Position numbers and translations under genes: made by a program
The notes under the pieces: model-generated
Seen by the model: only the letters and a program-made list of their open reading frames with translations
Database searches by the model: none
Told to the model about the DNA's origin: nothing
Part shown: in pieces, positions 53,197 to 63,025 of the stretch
How the letters are laid out: every line of letters starts with the position of its first letter
How positions within the stretch are numbered: the first letter of the stretch is position 1
Assembly (NCBI RefSeq): GCF_910586915.1
Contig: NZ_CAJULN010000002.1
Coordinates: 120,738 to 184,737 of the forward strand
Direction: 5' to 3'
From: an uncultured Bacteroides sp.
Lineage (GTDB): Bacteria > Bacteroidota > Bacteroidia > Bacteroidales > Bacteroidaceae
DNA: 64,000 bases

Positions 53197-54309
53197 ATGG
53201 CAGAAAACAGTACCATATTAGAGAAATTAGACGGACTTGTGGCCCGTTTTGAAGAAATATCGACTCTTATCACCGACCCGGCGGTCATTGCCGACCAGAA
53301 ACGTTATGTCAAGCTGACTAAGGAATACAAGGAACTGGACGATTTGATGAAGGCACGCAAGGAATACATCCAATTGCTGGGCAACATCGAGGAGGCCAAG
53401 AATATCCTTGCCAACGAATCGGATGCCGATATGCGCGAAATGGCGAAAGAGGAGATGGACAGCAGCCAGGAACGGCTTCCGGTATTGGAAGAAGAAATCA
53501 AACTGATGCTTGTTCCTGCCGATCCGCAGGACAGCAAGAATGCAATTCTCGAAATCCGTGGCGGTGCCGGGGGCGACGAAGCGGCTATCTTTGCAGGCGA
53601 CCTCTTCCGAATGTACGCCAAATTCTGCGAAACAAAGGGATGGAAACTGGAAGTGTCCAATGCCAACGAAGGAACAGCAGGTGGATTCAAGGAAATCGTT
53701 TGCAGCGTCACAGGCGACAATGTGTATGGAATTCTGAAATACGAATCGGGTGTACACCGCGTACAACGTGTCCCCGCCACAGAAACCCAGGGACGTGTGC
53801 ATACCTCGGCAGCTTCGGTAGCCGTACTCCCCGAAGCGGAGGAATTTGATGTGGTCATCAACGAAGGCGAAATCAAATGGGATACTTTCCGAAGCGGGGG
53901 GGCCGGCGGACAGAACGTCAACAAGGTAGAATCGGGTGTACGCCTGCGTTATATCTGGAAGAATCCGAACACGGGAATTGCCGAAGAAATCCTGATAGAG
54001 TGTACCGAAACGCGCGACCAGCCGAAAAACAAGGAACGCGCATTGGTACGTCTCCGTACTTTTATCTACGACAAGGAACATCAGAAGTATATCGACGACA
54101 TTGCTTCCAAACGCAAGACAATGGTATCGACCGGGGACCGCTCGGCCAAAATCCGTACCTACAATTATCCGCAAGGCCGCATCACTGACCACCGGATAAA
54201 CTACACGATTTACAACCTTGCCGCCTTCATGGACGGAGACATCCAAGATTGTATCGACCACTTGATTGTGGCTGAAAATGCGGAAAGACTAAAAGAAAGC
54301 GAACTTTAA
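53197..54309 (+). CDS. prfA: Peptide chain release factor 1
   Basis: A 370-aa RF1 recognising UAA and UAG. The codon-reading PAT motif lies at residues 193-195 and the peptidyl-hydrolysis GGQ at 237-239 (SGGAGGQNVNKVESGVRL). PAT rather than SPF marks it as RF1, not RF2. It is 3 bp after purM and 16 bp before pyrF. Confidence 0.96.
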   Translation: MAENSTILEKLDGLVARFEEISTLITDPAVIADQKRYVKLTKEYKELDDLMKARKEYIQLLGNIEEAKNILANESDADMREMAKEEMDSSQERLPVLEEEIKLMLVPADPQDSKNAILEIRGGAGGDEAAIFAGDLFRMYAKFCETKGWKLEVSNANEGTAGGFKEIVCSVTGDNVYGILKYESGVHRVQRVPATETQGRVHTSAASVAVLPEAEEFDVVINEGEIKWDTFRSGGAGGQNVNKVESGVRLRYIWKNPNTGIAEEILIECTETRDQPKNKERALVRLRTFIYDKEHQKYIDDIASKRKTMVSTGDRSAKIRTYNYPQGRITDHRINYTIYNLAAFMDGDIQDCIDHLIVAENAERLKESEL

Positions 54310-54325
54310 AAACTGTATTATAAAG

Positions 54326-55156
54326 ATGGACAAGCAACAATTATTTGAAAACATAAAACGCAAGAAATCATTCCTCTGCGTGGGACTTGACACGGATATC
54401 AAGAAAATACCGGAACATCTGTTGAAAGAGGAAGACCCGATCTTCGCATTCAACAAAGCAATCATCGACGCGACGGCAGATTTGTGCATCGCCTACAAGC
54501 CTAACTTAGCCTTCTACGAAAGCATGGGAGTAAAAGGATGGATTGCTTTTGAAAAGACCGTTAAATATATCAAGGAGAATTATCCCGACCAGTTTATCAT
54601 TGCCGATGCAAAACGTGGAGATATCGGAAACACTTCTACCATGTATGCCCGCACTTTCTTCGAAGAACTGGACATCGACTCTGTCACAGTGGCTCCGTAT
54701 ATGGGCGAGGACAGCGTCACTCCGTTCCTTACTTATGAAGGAAAATGGGTAATCCTGCTCGCACTGACTTCCAACAAGGGTTCGCACGACTTCCAGTTGA
54801 CAGAAGACGCGAACGGCGAACGTTTGTTTGAGAAAGTATTGCGTAAATCACAGGAATGGGCAGGCGACGACCGCATGATGTATGTGGTAGGCGCCACGCA
54901 AGGACGCGCTTTCGAGGATATCCGCAAGATTGTGCCTGAACATTTTCTGCTTGTTCCCGGCGTAGGCGCACAAGGCGGCTCGCTCGAAGAGGTCTGCAAA
55001 TATGGAATGAATAGTACCTGCGGCTTGATTGTCAATTCATCACGCGGCATCATTTACGTGGACAAAACAGAGAAATTTGCCGAAGCTGCCCGCAGCGCCG
55101 CACAAGAAGTACAGGCACAGATGGCGGAACAGTTGAAAGCAATAATTGCCGACTGA
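54326..55156 (+). CDS. pyrF: Orotidine 5'-phosphate decarboxylase (type 2)
   Basis: A 276-aa OMP decarboxylase forming UMP. The catalytic DxKxxDI motif is DAKRGDIGNT (D94, K96, D99). The GVGAQGGSLEEV and NSSRGIIY phosphate-binding segments are those of the longer type 2 enzyme. A terminator lies 64 bp after the stop. Confidence 0.95.
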   Translation: MDKQQLFENIKRKKSFLCVGLDTDIKKIPEHLLKEEDPIFAFNKAIIDATADLCIAYKPNLAFYESMGVKGWIAFEKTVKYIKENYPDQFIIADAKRGDIGNTSTMYARTFFEELDIDSVTVAPYMGEDSVTPFLTYEGKWVILLALTSNKGSHDFQLTEDANGERLFEKVLRKSQEWAGDDRMMYVVGATQGRAFEDIRKIVPEHFLLVPGVGAQGGSLEEVCKYGMNSTCGLIVNSSRGIIYVDKTEKFAEAARSAAQEVQAQMAEQLKAIIAD

Positions 55157-55219
55157 CAGAGTGTCTTACGAAAGAAAGACAATCAATGACCCGGTTTCGG
55201 GTGGTTCATCAATATACCG

Positions 55220-55257
55220 AAGGGGCTGCTGTATGATATCGTACGGCATCCCCTTTT
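55220..55257 (+). terminator. Terminator after pyrF
   Basis: A stem of AAGGGG/CCCCTT extended, after an internal mismatch, by TGCTGTA/TACGGCA, with an 8-nt loop and a TTTT tail. A smaller hairpin, ACCCGGTTTCGGGT, lies at 55189-55202. The remaining 170 bp before lpxD show nothing clear. Confidence 0.78.
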
Positions 55258-55427
55258 GCAACGTTTTACCCCCATCAAACAACACCCCGTCATTGCCTGA
55301 AAAGGTGAAGAAATACAATCTCTGCTACCAAAGATTGCATAGGCAGGTATAAAATATTCATGCAATCATACGGAAATCTGAAAAAAAAGTCCGTTATTTG
55401 TGAACTAATTAAATTTAAAATAAAGAC

Positions 55428-56468
55428 ATGGAGTTCTCGGCTAAGCAAATTGCAGCATTTATCCAAGGGGAAATCATTGGAGACGAAAACGCTACGGTAC
55501 ATACATTCGCTAAGATAGAAGAGGGAATGCCTGGAGCTATCTCTTTTTTGTCAAATCCCAAATATACACCTTACATTTACGAAACGCAATCAAGCATTGT
55601 ATTGGTAAATAAGGACTTCAATCCCGAACATGAAATCAAAGCAACCCTTATCAAAGTAGACAATGCATACGAGAGCCTGGCGAAATTGCTCAACCTCTAC
55701 GAAATGAGCAAACCCAAGAAACAAGGTATCGACTCATTGGCTTTCGTCGCCCCAAGTGCCCAAATCGGCGAGAACGTATATATAGGTGCTTTTGCCTACA
55801 TCGGCGAAAATACCGTCGTTGGTGACAATACCCAGATTTATCCGCATACTTTCGTCGGAGACGGCGTGAAGATAGGCAACAACTGCCTGCTCTACTCCAA
55901 CGTCAATGTTTATCACGATTGCCGCATAGGAAACGAGTGTATCCTGCATTCGGGTACGGTAATCGGAGCAGACGGATTCGGCTTCGCTCCCACTCCGGAC
56001 GGATATGACAAGATTCCTCAAATCGGAATCGTTGTCCTGGAGGATAAAGTAGAGATAGGTGCCAACACTTGCGTAGACCGTGCTACAATGGGAGCTACGG
56101 TGATACACAGCGGCGTGAAATTAGATAACCTGATACAGATAGCACACAACGACGAAATCGGTTCGCACACCGTAATGGCCGCACAGGCAGGCGTAGCCGG
56201 TTCTACCAAAATAGGCGAATGGTGTATGTTCGGCGGACAAGTAGGCATAGCCGGACACATAAAGATAGGAAACAAGGTAGGCTTAGGCGCACAATCGGGC
56301 GTGCCCGGAAGCATCAAGTCGGGCAGCCAGCTTATCGGAACTCCCCCTATGGAGCCCAAGCAATATTTTAAGGCTTCTGTTGTACAAAGAAACCTGCCGG
56401 ATATGCAAAAAGAGCTGCGTAGCCTGCGCAAAGAAATCGAAGAATTAAAACAACTATTAAATAAATAG
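55428..56468 (+). CDS. lpxD: UDP-3-O-acylglucosamine N-acyltransferase
   Basis: A 346-aa LpxD for lipid A synthesis. An N-terminal uridine-binding domain (about 1-105) is followed by left-handed hexapeptide repeats, with catalytic H240 in HNDEIGSHTVMAAQAGVAG and a C-terminal coiled helix (about 320-346). The start is the ATG at 55428 (MEFSAKQIA). It is 3 bp before the lpxC-fabZ gene. Confidence 0.95.
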   Translation: MEFSAKQIAAFIQGEIIGDENATVHTFAKIEEGMPGAISFLSNPKYTPYIYETQSSIVLVNKDFNPEHEIKATLIKVDNAYESLAKLLNLYEMSKPKKQGIDSLAFVAPSAQIGENVYIGAFAYIGENTVVGDNTQIYPHTFVGDGVKIGNNCLLYSNVNVYHDCRIGNECILHSGTVIGADGFGFAPTPDGYDKIPQIGIVVLEDKVEIGANTCVDRATMGATVIHSGVKLDNLIQIAHNDEIGSHTVMAAQAGVAGSTKIGEWCMFGGQVGIAGHIKIGNKVGLGAQSGVPGSIKSGSQLIGTPPMEPKQYFKASVVQRNLPDMQKELRSLRKEIEELKQLLNK

Positions 56469-56471
56469 CCA

Positions 56472-57857
56472 ATGCTGAAACAAAAAACGCTGAAAGATAG
56501 CTTTTCACTAAGCGGGAAAGGTCTTCACACTGGACTTGATCTCACAGTCACATTCAATCCTGCTCCGGACAATCACGGATACAAAATCCAACGTATTGAC
56601 GTAGAGGGACAACCCATTATTGATGCGGTAGCCGACAACGTGACAGAAACCACCCGTGGTACTGTGTTGTCGAAGAATGGAGTCAAAGTAAGCACCGTTG
56701 AACATGGTATGGCAGCCCTTTATGCATTGGGCATCGACAACTGCCTTATCCAAGTGAACGGCCCGGAGTTTCCGATTTTAGATGGTAGTGCACAATATTA
56801 TGTAGAAGAAATAGAGCGTGTAGGAACTGTTGAACAGAATGCTGTCAAGGACTTTTATATCATCAAGTCCAAGATTGAATTCCGCGACGAAGCAACAGGT
56901 TCTTCCATCATTGTATTGCCGGACGAGAATTTCAGCCTGAACGTACTGGTTTCTTACGAATCGACAATCATACCCAACCAGTTTGCCACACTGGAAGATA
57001 TGCATAAGTTCAAGGACGAAATAGCTGCCAGCCGCACCTTTGTCTTTGTGCGCGAAATAGAGCCGCTTCTTTCTGCCGGACTGATTAAAGGAGGCGACCT
57101 GGACAATGCAATCGTTATCTACGAACGTAAGATGTCGCAGGAAAGTTACGACCAGTTGGCAGACGTAATGGGAGTTCCTCATATGGACGCCGGCGAATTG
57201 GGATATATCAATCACAAACCATTGGTTTGGCCGAACGAATGTGCCCGCCACAAACTGCTGGACGTTATCGGCGACCTTGCCTTAATCGGCAAACCGATTA
57301 AAGGACGCATCATCGCTACCCGTCCGGGACACACCATCAACAACAAGTTTGCCCGTCAGATGCGAAAAGAAATCCGTCTGCACGAAATACAGGCACCCGC
57401 TTACGACTGCAACCGCGAGCCGATAATGGACGTAAACCGTATCCGCGAACTGTTGCCCCACCGCTATCCTTTCCAATTAGTGGACAAAGTAATCGAAATC
57501 GGTGCCAACTACATTGTAGGTGTGAAAAATGTCACTGCCAACGAGCCTTTCTTCCAGGGACACTTCCCGCAAGAACCCGTCATGCCGGGAGTGCTTCAAG
57601 TGGAAGCGATGGCGCAGGTGGGCGGACTGCTCGTACTGAACTCCGTTGACGAGCCAGATCGTTATTCTACTTACTTCTTGAAAATAGACGGTGTGAAATT
57701 CCGCCAGAAAGTAGTGCCGGGAGATACACTGATTTTCCGTGTAGAACTGTTGGCTCCCATCCGTCGTGGCGTCTCTACGATGAAAGGCTACGTATTCGTG
57801 GGTGAAAAAGTAGTGTGCGAAGCCGAGTTCATGGCACAAATAGTAAAAAACAAGTAA
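56472..57857 (+). CDS. lpxC/fabZ: Bifunctional LpxC deacetylase / FabZ dehydratase fusion
   Basis: A 461-aa fusion. The N-terminal LpxC part (about 1-300) removes the acetyl group from UDP-3-O-acyl-GlcNAc; zinc ligands are H78 in STVEHG, H260 and D264 in RHKLLDVIGD. The C-terminal FabZ part (about 315-461) dehydrates 3-hydroxyacyl-ACP, with LPHRYPFQLVDKV, H364 in FFQGHFPQEPVMPG and E378. This fusion is known from Bacteroidetes and links lipid A and fatty acid synthesis. Confidence 0.95.
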   Translation: MLKQKTLKDSFSLSGKGLHTGLDLTVTFNPAPDNHGYKIQRIDVEGQPIIDAVADNVTETTRGTVLSKNGVKVSTVEHGMAALYALGIDNCLIQVNGPEFPILDGSAQYYVEEIERVGTVEQNAVKDFYIIKSKIEFRDEATGSSIIVLPDENFSLNVLVSYESTIIPNQFATLEDMHKFKDEIAASRTFVFVREIEPLLSAGLIKGGDLDNAIVIYERKMSQESYDQLADVMGVPHMDAGELGYINHKPLVWPNECARHKLLDVIGDLALIGKPIKGRIIATRPGHTINNKFARQMRKEIRLHEIQAPAYDCNREPIMDVNRIRELLPHRYPFQLVDKVIEIGANYIVGVKNVTANEPFFQGHFPQEPVMPGVLQVEAMAQVGGLLVLNSVDEPDRYSTYFLKIDGVKFRQKVVPGDTLIFRVELLAPIRRGVSTMKGYVFVGEKVVCEAEFMAQIVKNK

Positions 57858-57876
57858 TTAACAATTGGAAATTCAA

Positions 57877-58644
57877 ATGATAAGTCCTTTAGCGTATATT
57901 CATCCAGAAGCAAAAATAGGAGAAAACGTAGAAATTGCGCCTTTCGTATTCATTGATAAAAACGTGGTTATCGGCGACAACAATAAAATTATGGCGAATG
58001 CCAATATTTTATACGGTTCACGCATCGGTAACGGCAATACGATTTTTCCGGGTGCCGTAATCGGAGCTATTCCGCAAGACCTCAAATTCCACGGAGAGGA
58101 ATCGACTGCTGAAATCGGAGATAACAACCTGATTCGCGAAAATGTGACAATCAACCGTGGCACGGCGGCTAAAGGGCGCACGATTGTGGGAAATAATAAT
58201 TTATTGATGGAAGGCGTACACGTGGCACACGATGCATTGGTTGGTAACGGTTGTATTATCGGCAACTCTACCAAGATGGCTGGCGAAATTGTCATTGACG
58301 ACAATGCAATTGTCAGTGCCAATGTGTTGATGCATCAATTCTGTCGGGTAGGCAGCTATGTTATGATTCAGGGTGGCTCACGCTTCAGCAAGGATATTCC
58401 GCCGTATATTATTGCAGGACGCGAACCAATCGCTTATAGCGGAATCAACATCATCGGTCTGCGCCGTCGTGGCTTTGCCAATGAAGTGATTGAAAATATT
58501 CACAATGCCTATCGTATCATCTACCAGAGCGGTTTGAATACGACAGATGCATTAAAGAAAATTGAAGATGAATTCGAGAAGAGTCCTGAAATCGACTATA
58601 TCATCGACTTCATCCGTAACTCAGAACGTGGTATAATTAAATAA
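57877..58644 (+). CDS. lpxA: UDP-N-acetylglucosamine acyltransferase
   Basis: A 255-aa LpxA, first acyl transfer of lipid A synthesis. Hexapeptide repeats run through residues 1-190, with catalytic H118 in VHVAHDALVG, and a helical C-terminus. The ATG at 57877 (MISPLAYIHP) is preferred over a TTG at 57865. It follows lpxC/fabZ by 19 bp. Confidence 0.95.
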   Translation: MISPLAYIHPEAKIGENVEIAPFVFIDKNVVIGDNNKIMANANILYGSRIGNGNTIFPGAVIGAIPQDLKFHGEESTAEIGDNNLIRENVTINRGTAAKGRTIVGNNNLLMEGVHVAHDALVGNGCIIGNSTKMAGEIVIDDNAIVSANVLMHQFCRVGSYVMIQGGSRFSKDIPPYIIAGREPIAYSGINIIGLRRRGFANEVIENIHNAYRIIYQSGLNTTDALKKIEDEFEKSPEIDYIIDFIRNSERGIIK

Positions 58645-58665
58645 ACAGTTCAAAATAGTCATATT

Positions 58666-59220
58666 ATGATATACAGATTTACTATCATATCTGATGAAGT
58701 TGACGATTTTGTCAGAGAAATACAAATTGACCCGGAAGCAACATTCTATGATTTCCACGAGGCAATATTGAAATCGGTAGGGTATGCAAACGACCAAATG
58801 ACTTCTTTCTTTATCTGCGACGACGACTGGGAAAAAGAAAAGGAAGTGACTTTGGAAGAGATGGACGACAACCCGGAAATGGACAGTTGGGTGATGAAGG
58901 AAACTACCGTCAGTGAACTGGTCGAAGACGAAAAGCAGAAGTTATTGTATGTATTTGACTACATGACGGAACGTTGCTTCTTCATCGAGTTGTCCGAAAT
59001 TATCACCGGAAAGGAAATGAAGGGAGGCAAATGTACCAAAAAGTCGGGAGATGCCCCTAAACAAACAATTGACTTTGAAGAAATGGCTGCTGTCGGTGGT
59101 TCACTCGACCTGGACGAGAACTTCTACGGTGACCAGGATTTCGATATGGAAGACTTCGACCAGGAAGGATTTGACATCGGAGGAAATTCGGCAGACTCTT
59201 ACGAAGACGATAAATTTTAA
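58666..59220 (+). CDS. pRiA4b ORF-3-like protein
   Basis: A 184-aa protein of the plasmid pRiA4b ORF-3-like family. The N-terminal IYRFTIISDEVDDFVREIQI and ATFYDFHEAILKSVGY segments match that fold. The C-terminal 45 residues are highly acidic (DLDENFYGDQDFDMEDFDQE). Function is unknown. Despite the family's name there is no sign of mobility here; it sits 21 bp after lpxA in a chromosomal unit. Confidence 0.83.
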   Translation: MIYRFTIISDEVDDFVREIQIDPEATFYDFHEAILKSVGYANDQMTSFFICDDDWEKEKEVTLEEMDDNPEMDSWVMKETTVSELVEDEKQKLLYVFDYMTERCFFIELSEIITGKEMKGGKCTKKSGDAPKQTIDFEEMAAVGGSLDLDENFYGDQDFDMEDFDQEGFDIGGNSADSYEDDKF

Positions 59221-59230
59221 ATAAACAACT

Positions 59231-59284
59231 AATGATTAGTGATTAAAGCAGCAGATTGTTTGCACTGCATTAATCACTAATCAT
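59231..59284 (+). terminator. Hairpin between the pRiA4b-like gene and miaA
   Basis: A 15-bp near-perfect inverted repeat (59231-59246 with 59270-59284, ATGATTAGTGATTAA type) with a smaller inner stem. It has no T run and ends 38 bp before the miaA start. Confidence 0.6.
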
Positions 59285-59322
59285 CATCCCAATTACTTCA
59301 TTAACACTAATCACCAAGTTCA

Positions 59323-60219
59323 TTGCCTACTCTCATTGTTCTTATAGGTCCTACTGGCGTAGGAAAAACCGAATTGAGTCTACGGATAGCAGAGCATTTC
59401 CAAACGAGCATCGTATCCGCCGATTCGAGACAGCTTTTTGCCGAATTAAAAATAGGTACGGCTGCACCTACTCCCGAACAATTAGCACGCGTATCGCATC
59501 ACTTAGTCGGTACTCTTCACCTTACAGACTATTACAGTGCCGCCCAATACGAAACGGAAGCATTGGAAATCCTCAAGAAGTTATTCGCAAAACATGAGGT
59601 GGTAATTCTTACCGGCGGCTCAATGATGTACGTAGACGCCATCTGCAAAGGCATTGACGACATTCCTACAGTAGATGCGGAAACCCGCCAACTTATGTTG
59701 CAGAAATACGAAACGGAAGGACTTGAACAACTTTGTGCCGAACTTCGCCTGTTAGACCCGGAATATTATCGCATTGTAGATTTGAAAAACCCCAAACGGG
59801 TAATTCATGCATTGGAAATCTGCTATATGACCGGACGCACTTACACCTCTTTTCGCACACAGCAAAAGAAAGAACGCCCATTCCGCATTGTTAAGGTAGG
59901 ACTGACCCGCGACCGACAGGAACTTTACGATCGCATCAACCGCCGTGTAGATATGATGATGGAAGAAGGGCTGTTGGAAGAAGTACGCTCCGTACTTCCC
60001 TACCGCCACCTCAATTCGCTCAATACAGTAGGTTATAAAGAACTGTTCAAATACTTGGATGGAGAATGGGAATTAACGTTTGCAATCGAAAAGATAAAAC
60101 AGAATTCACGCATTTATTCACGCAAGCAAATGACGTGGTTCAAACGGGATGAAGAAATACGCTGGTTCCACCCGGAACAAGAAACGGAGATACTTGCGTA
60201 CCTCCGTCAATCCTTGTAA
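59323..60219 (+). CDS. miaA: tRNA dimethylallyltransferase (TTG start)
   Basis: A 298-aa MiaA, adding dimethylallyl to A37 of tRNAs reading UNN codons. Walker A GPTGVGKT (residues 9-16), the SADSRQLF motif, LTGGSMMYVDAICKGIDDIP and the TVGYKELFKYLDGE segment are family signatures. The start is TTG: an in-frame TAA lies at 59308-59310 and no ATG or GTG occurs between it and the conserved N-terminus. Confidence 0.94.
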   Translation: MPTLIVLIGPTGVGKTELSLRIAEHFQTSIVSADSRQLFAELKIGTAAPTPEQLARVSHHLVGTLHLTDYYSAAQYETEALEILKKLFAKHEVVILTGGSMMYVDAICKGIDDIPTVDAETRQLMLQKYETEGLEQLCAELRLLDPEYYRIVDLKNPKRVIHALEICYMTGRTYTSFRTQQKKERPFRIVKVGLTRDRQELYDRINRRVDMMMEEGLLEEVRSVLPYRHLNSLNTVGYKELFKYLDGEWELTFAIEKIKQNSRIYSRKQMTWFKRDEEIRWFHPEQETEILAYLRQSL

Positions 60220-60256
60220 AATTCCCAGCTTTTAAGAACAGCTCGCATTGCAAGTA

Positions 60257-62240
60257 TTACTTTTCGGCATTCTTTTTCCTGGCTTGAAACTCATCTTCCG
60301 TATATAGGGTGATAATTATTACTCCATTTTTCCCTTTATCTCCATATATTTCAGTACCCGATTCGTTTTTCAATATGGAGATACTCTTAATACGCTCGGT
60401 TTCTATCGTCGATAAATACTCTTTCGACACCTCTTTGCCATTCACAATATATAGAAGTGGTGCTCCCTCTTTCACTCCACGTAAGTTAATACCTTTCACC
60501 ACACTGACAGAAGATGTGTTTTTGCTCCTCCCAAATTGTTCTGTGACAGTAGCCTGCAAATCCACTACCTCCTGTTCCATTCGCACAAATACGGTAGCAG
60601 CAGCAGGAACTCTTTGAGATTTATAGCCGATGAACGAGAACATCAAGTCGCTTCCTTTTTTTGCCTTTAAACTGAAACGTCCGTTTATATCCGTAATTGC
60701 GCCGCACGTAGTGTTGGGTACATAGATACTCACTCCCGGCTTCACACGTCCCTGTTCATCGACAACAGTACCGCTCACCTGAAAATCGGGCACTACTCTT
60801 GCCGGCTTTTCTTCTTTGGCAGAACAAGCATCCGGTTTCTTTGGCACGTTCGTTCCGGCTGTTACAATCTCTTCCGCCGATGGAGCGTCTCCAAATCTTA
60901 CCGGAACCGAATATCTCACCGGAACAGCTACGCCACGCTGCTTTCCCGGACGCCAATCGGGCATCTCGCTTACAATCTTTACCGCTTCCTGATTCAACGA
61001 GGGTTGGTCGGATTTTATCACGTGTATCTCCGCGACCTTACTTGTTTCTACAACAGTAAAGCCCACTACTACCACCCCCTTCTGCTTTGCCTTTCATAAG
61101 AGAACCGGCGATCTTCTCGTTCAAATACTTTTGCAATGTTTCCATACCGCCTGCATACTCCGGCATTTGTTCCACCACTTCAAAAATGGCAGTTTCGTCT
61201 TTCGCGGTTCCTTCATACCCTACGACACATACAGACGTAGTAGAAACTGCCTTTTTCAGTCTACGCACGGTATCTTGCAGTACCTTTTCTTGCACAATTT
61301 CTGCCAAATCATTAACTTTGACTGCTGAAATCTCTTCTGCTTTTTCAGAGATTTCGGGACGGGCAAACGCTGTTACTGTAATAGCTACCAACGGAAGTAC
61401 ATACAGGTACTTCAAACGTGCCCACGGACTTGATTTTTCTTTTAACATCATAGTGATACGTTTTTTAAGTTTACTGTGATTAAAGCTGTTGGCCATAGAG
61501 TAGAGCCTTGTGCCAACGGCTTTTTTATTAATAATAGTTGATATTCTTTCGCATTTACCCCCTCATTGATTACAGTCTCGTCTGCTTCATACTCATGAAT
61601 ATTCTGCAATTCCTGCTTTAGCAACCATGCTCCGGGATTGAACCACTGAAAAAAGATACAAATATCTGCCAACAATAAATCAATGGAATGACGATGACGA
61701 ATATGTGCAGCTTCGTGAATCAGGATTTCACGTTCGTTCTCTTTCAGGTCTTTCTGGCTGATAACGATATACTTCATCCAACTGAACGGAGCTATCTCCC
61801 GCTCATGAACAACAAGCGTGACTCCCTCCTCTGATTTCTCTCCCTTACCGGAATGTATCAATCTGAAAAGGCTGAATAAGGAATACAAATTGTGGCAAGC
61901 AAGGAGTATGATACCAGCCAAATAGACAAACAGAACGATTTCTATCCAAGACAAGGAAGCAACTTCATCCACTGCCGCTCCGGTCGCATCAACAGAGGCA
62001 GATTCCATATCCGCCATCGTCAACAACTACTCAATGGTAAGCATTGTCTGCTGTATCTCAATCTGATGGTTGGTTGTTATCTCAATAAAGGGAATAGGCA
62101 ACGATAAAAAGAGTACTCCCAACAAAGCAATGCGATTAAACCGATGAAAAGTCTCCTTACTTAACAATAACCGGAAAAACAGATAAAACAGGGTAAAACA
62201 GACGGACGATTTTAATATATAAATGAAGAAAAGTCCCCAT
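60257..62240 (-). pseudogene. Decayed BlaR1/M56-TonB sensor gene
   Basis: One gene broken into three or four pieces. Read leftward: two membrane helices (YILKSSVCFTLFYLFFRLLLS and ALLGVLFLSLPIPFIEI) in a frame with no ATG, the ATG at 62240 being one base out of frame; an in-frame TAG at 62029-62027; the M56 domain with intact HEAAHIRHRH; a +1 shift in a run of six A near 61515, after which the frame resumes at MANSFNHSKLKKRIT; and a +1 shift in GGGGG near 61080, after which a TonB C-terminal domain, a carboxypeptidase-like domain and a plug-like end follow to 60257. The intact form would be a membrane sensor cutting its partner repressor. Four separate lesions argue against sequencing error. 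Confidence 0.85.
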
Positions 62241-62263
62241 AGTATCAGTGTTCGTTTAACAGA

Positions 62264-62632
62264 TTAATCTTTCTTACCAGCCTGCTCCACTTCGTCAATA
62301 AGCCGCTTCAATTCGGCTAAAGAAATATCTTCCTCTTTGACCAAAGAGGAGACAGCACTCAAGTAAGAATTATTAAAATACTTGCTAATTACATTCCGAA
62401 GCGTTCCCTTCCGAAAATCGTCTTCACTGACTGTAGGATAATATTGATAAGTATTACCAAAGGTGCAATGAGACAGAAAACCTTTCTCTTCCAACCCACG
62501 CACAATAGTAGATAATGTATTGAAATGCGGTTTCGGCTCTTCATAGAAAGCCAGCATTTCTTTCACGAACAGAGGGCCCTTTTCCCAAAAAAAGCTCATG
62601 ATTTCTTCTTCTTTTGCTGTTAATCCTTTCAT
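62264..62632 (-). CDS. BlaI/MecI-type transcriptional repressor
   Basis: A 122-aa winged-helix repressor of the BlaI/MecI/CopY family: LTAKEEEIMSFFWEKGPLFVKEM, the recognition-helix region FNTLSTIVRGLEEKGFL and a helical dimer domain. In this family an adjacent M56 sensor triggers cleavage of the repressor. Here the sensor gene directly downstream is broken, so the repressor would lack its inducer. It appears intact and probably controls its own promoter. Confidence 0.92.
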   Translation of the reverse strand: MKGLTAKEEEIMSFFWEKGPLFVKEMLAFYEEPKPHFNTLSTIVRGLEEKGFLSHCTFGNTYQYYPTVSEDDFRKGTLRNVISKYFNNSYLSAVSSLVKEEDISLAELKRLIDEVEQAGKKD

Positions 62633-62668
62633 ATCTTCAACATTGTTTGCTGCAAAGAACGAAAACTT

Positions 62669-62720
62669 TTAGTTCACAAACTAATTTTCATAGTTAATAC
62701 AAACTAAATGATATAGTTTA
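62669..62720. promoter_or_regulatory. Candidate BlaI-type operator cluster
   Basis: Upstream of the repressor gene are three overlapping dyads with half-sites TAGTT/AACTA: TTAGTTCACAAACTAA (62669-62684), TAGTTAATACAAACTA (62691-62706), and AAACTA...TAGTTT ending near 62719. Spacers vary (4, 6 and 7 nt), so the match is tentative. No TAnnTTTG is seen on the minus strand. Confidence 0.5.
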
Positions 62721-62756
62721 ACGTAAGTTCGATATAATCAGAACATATCCAGTTGC

Positions 62757-63025
62757 CCGTCATTGACAGTTTCAATCAAAGTTCTCTTCCTAAGCAATAT
62801 CTTATGGCGATACTCATCAAGGAGTTCTTCATATTATTCTTGACCTTAGTAATCGTCTGCATACCATTAAGAAAGAAGTTCTCGAACAAAGTCTGCCCGA
62901 TATATCCCTTGTCCGCATACAATTTTCCCTTTATTTTTTCCAGAAACTTTCCTTGTTTCAATGGTTCCCTGTCATCCACATTGCCGGGAGTAAACATAAA
63001 ATTGAGAAAGTCTTGTGAATCAAGG
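62757..63025 (-). mobile_element. IS982-type transposase remnant
   Basis: Minus-strand translation gives FLNFMFTPGNVDDREPLKQG, KLYADKGYIGQTLFEN and ITKVKNNMKNSLM, characteristic of the C-terminal part of IS982 family DDE transposases. After MSIA the frame shifts by one and continues as KILLRKRTLIETVND, then ends. Both ends of the IS are missing, and the upstream edge abuts the palindromic element at 63025. It is non-functional. Confidence 0.85.

Noticed and set aside
61038..61496. A free-standing 152-aa protein between the M56 and TonB parts
   Set aside because: Its sequence joins smoothly to both neighbours once a single base is removed from an A run and a G run, so it is a middle piece of one broken gene.
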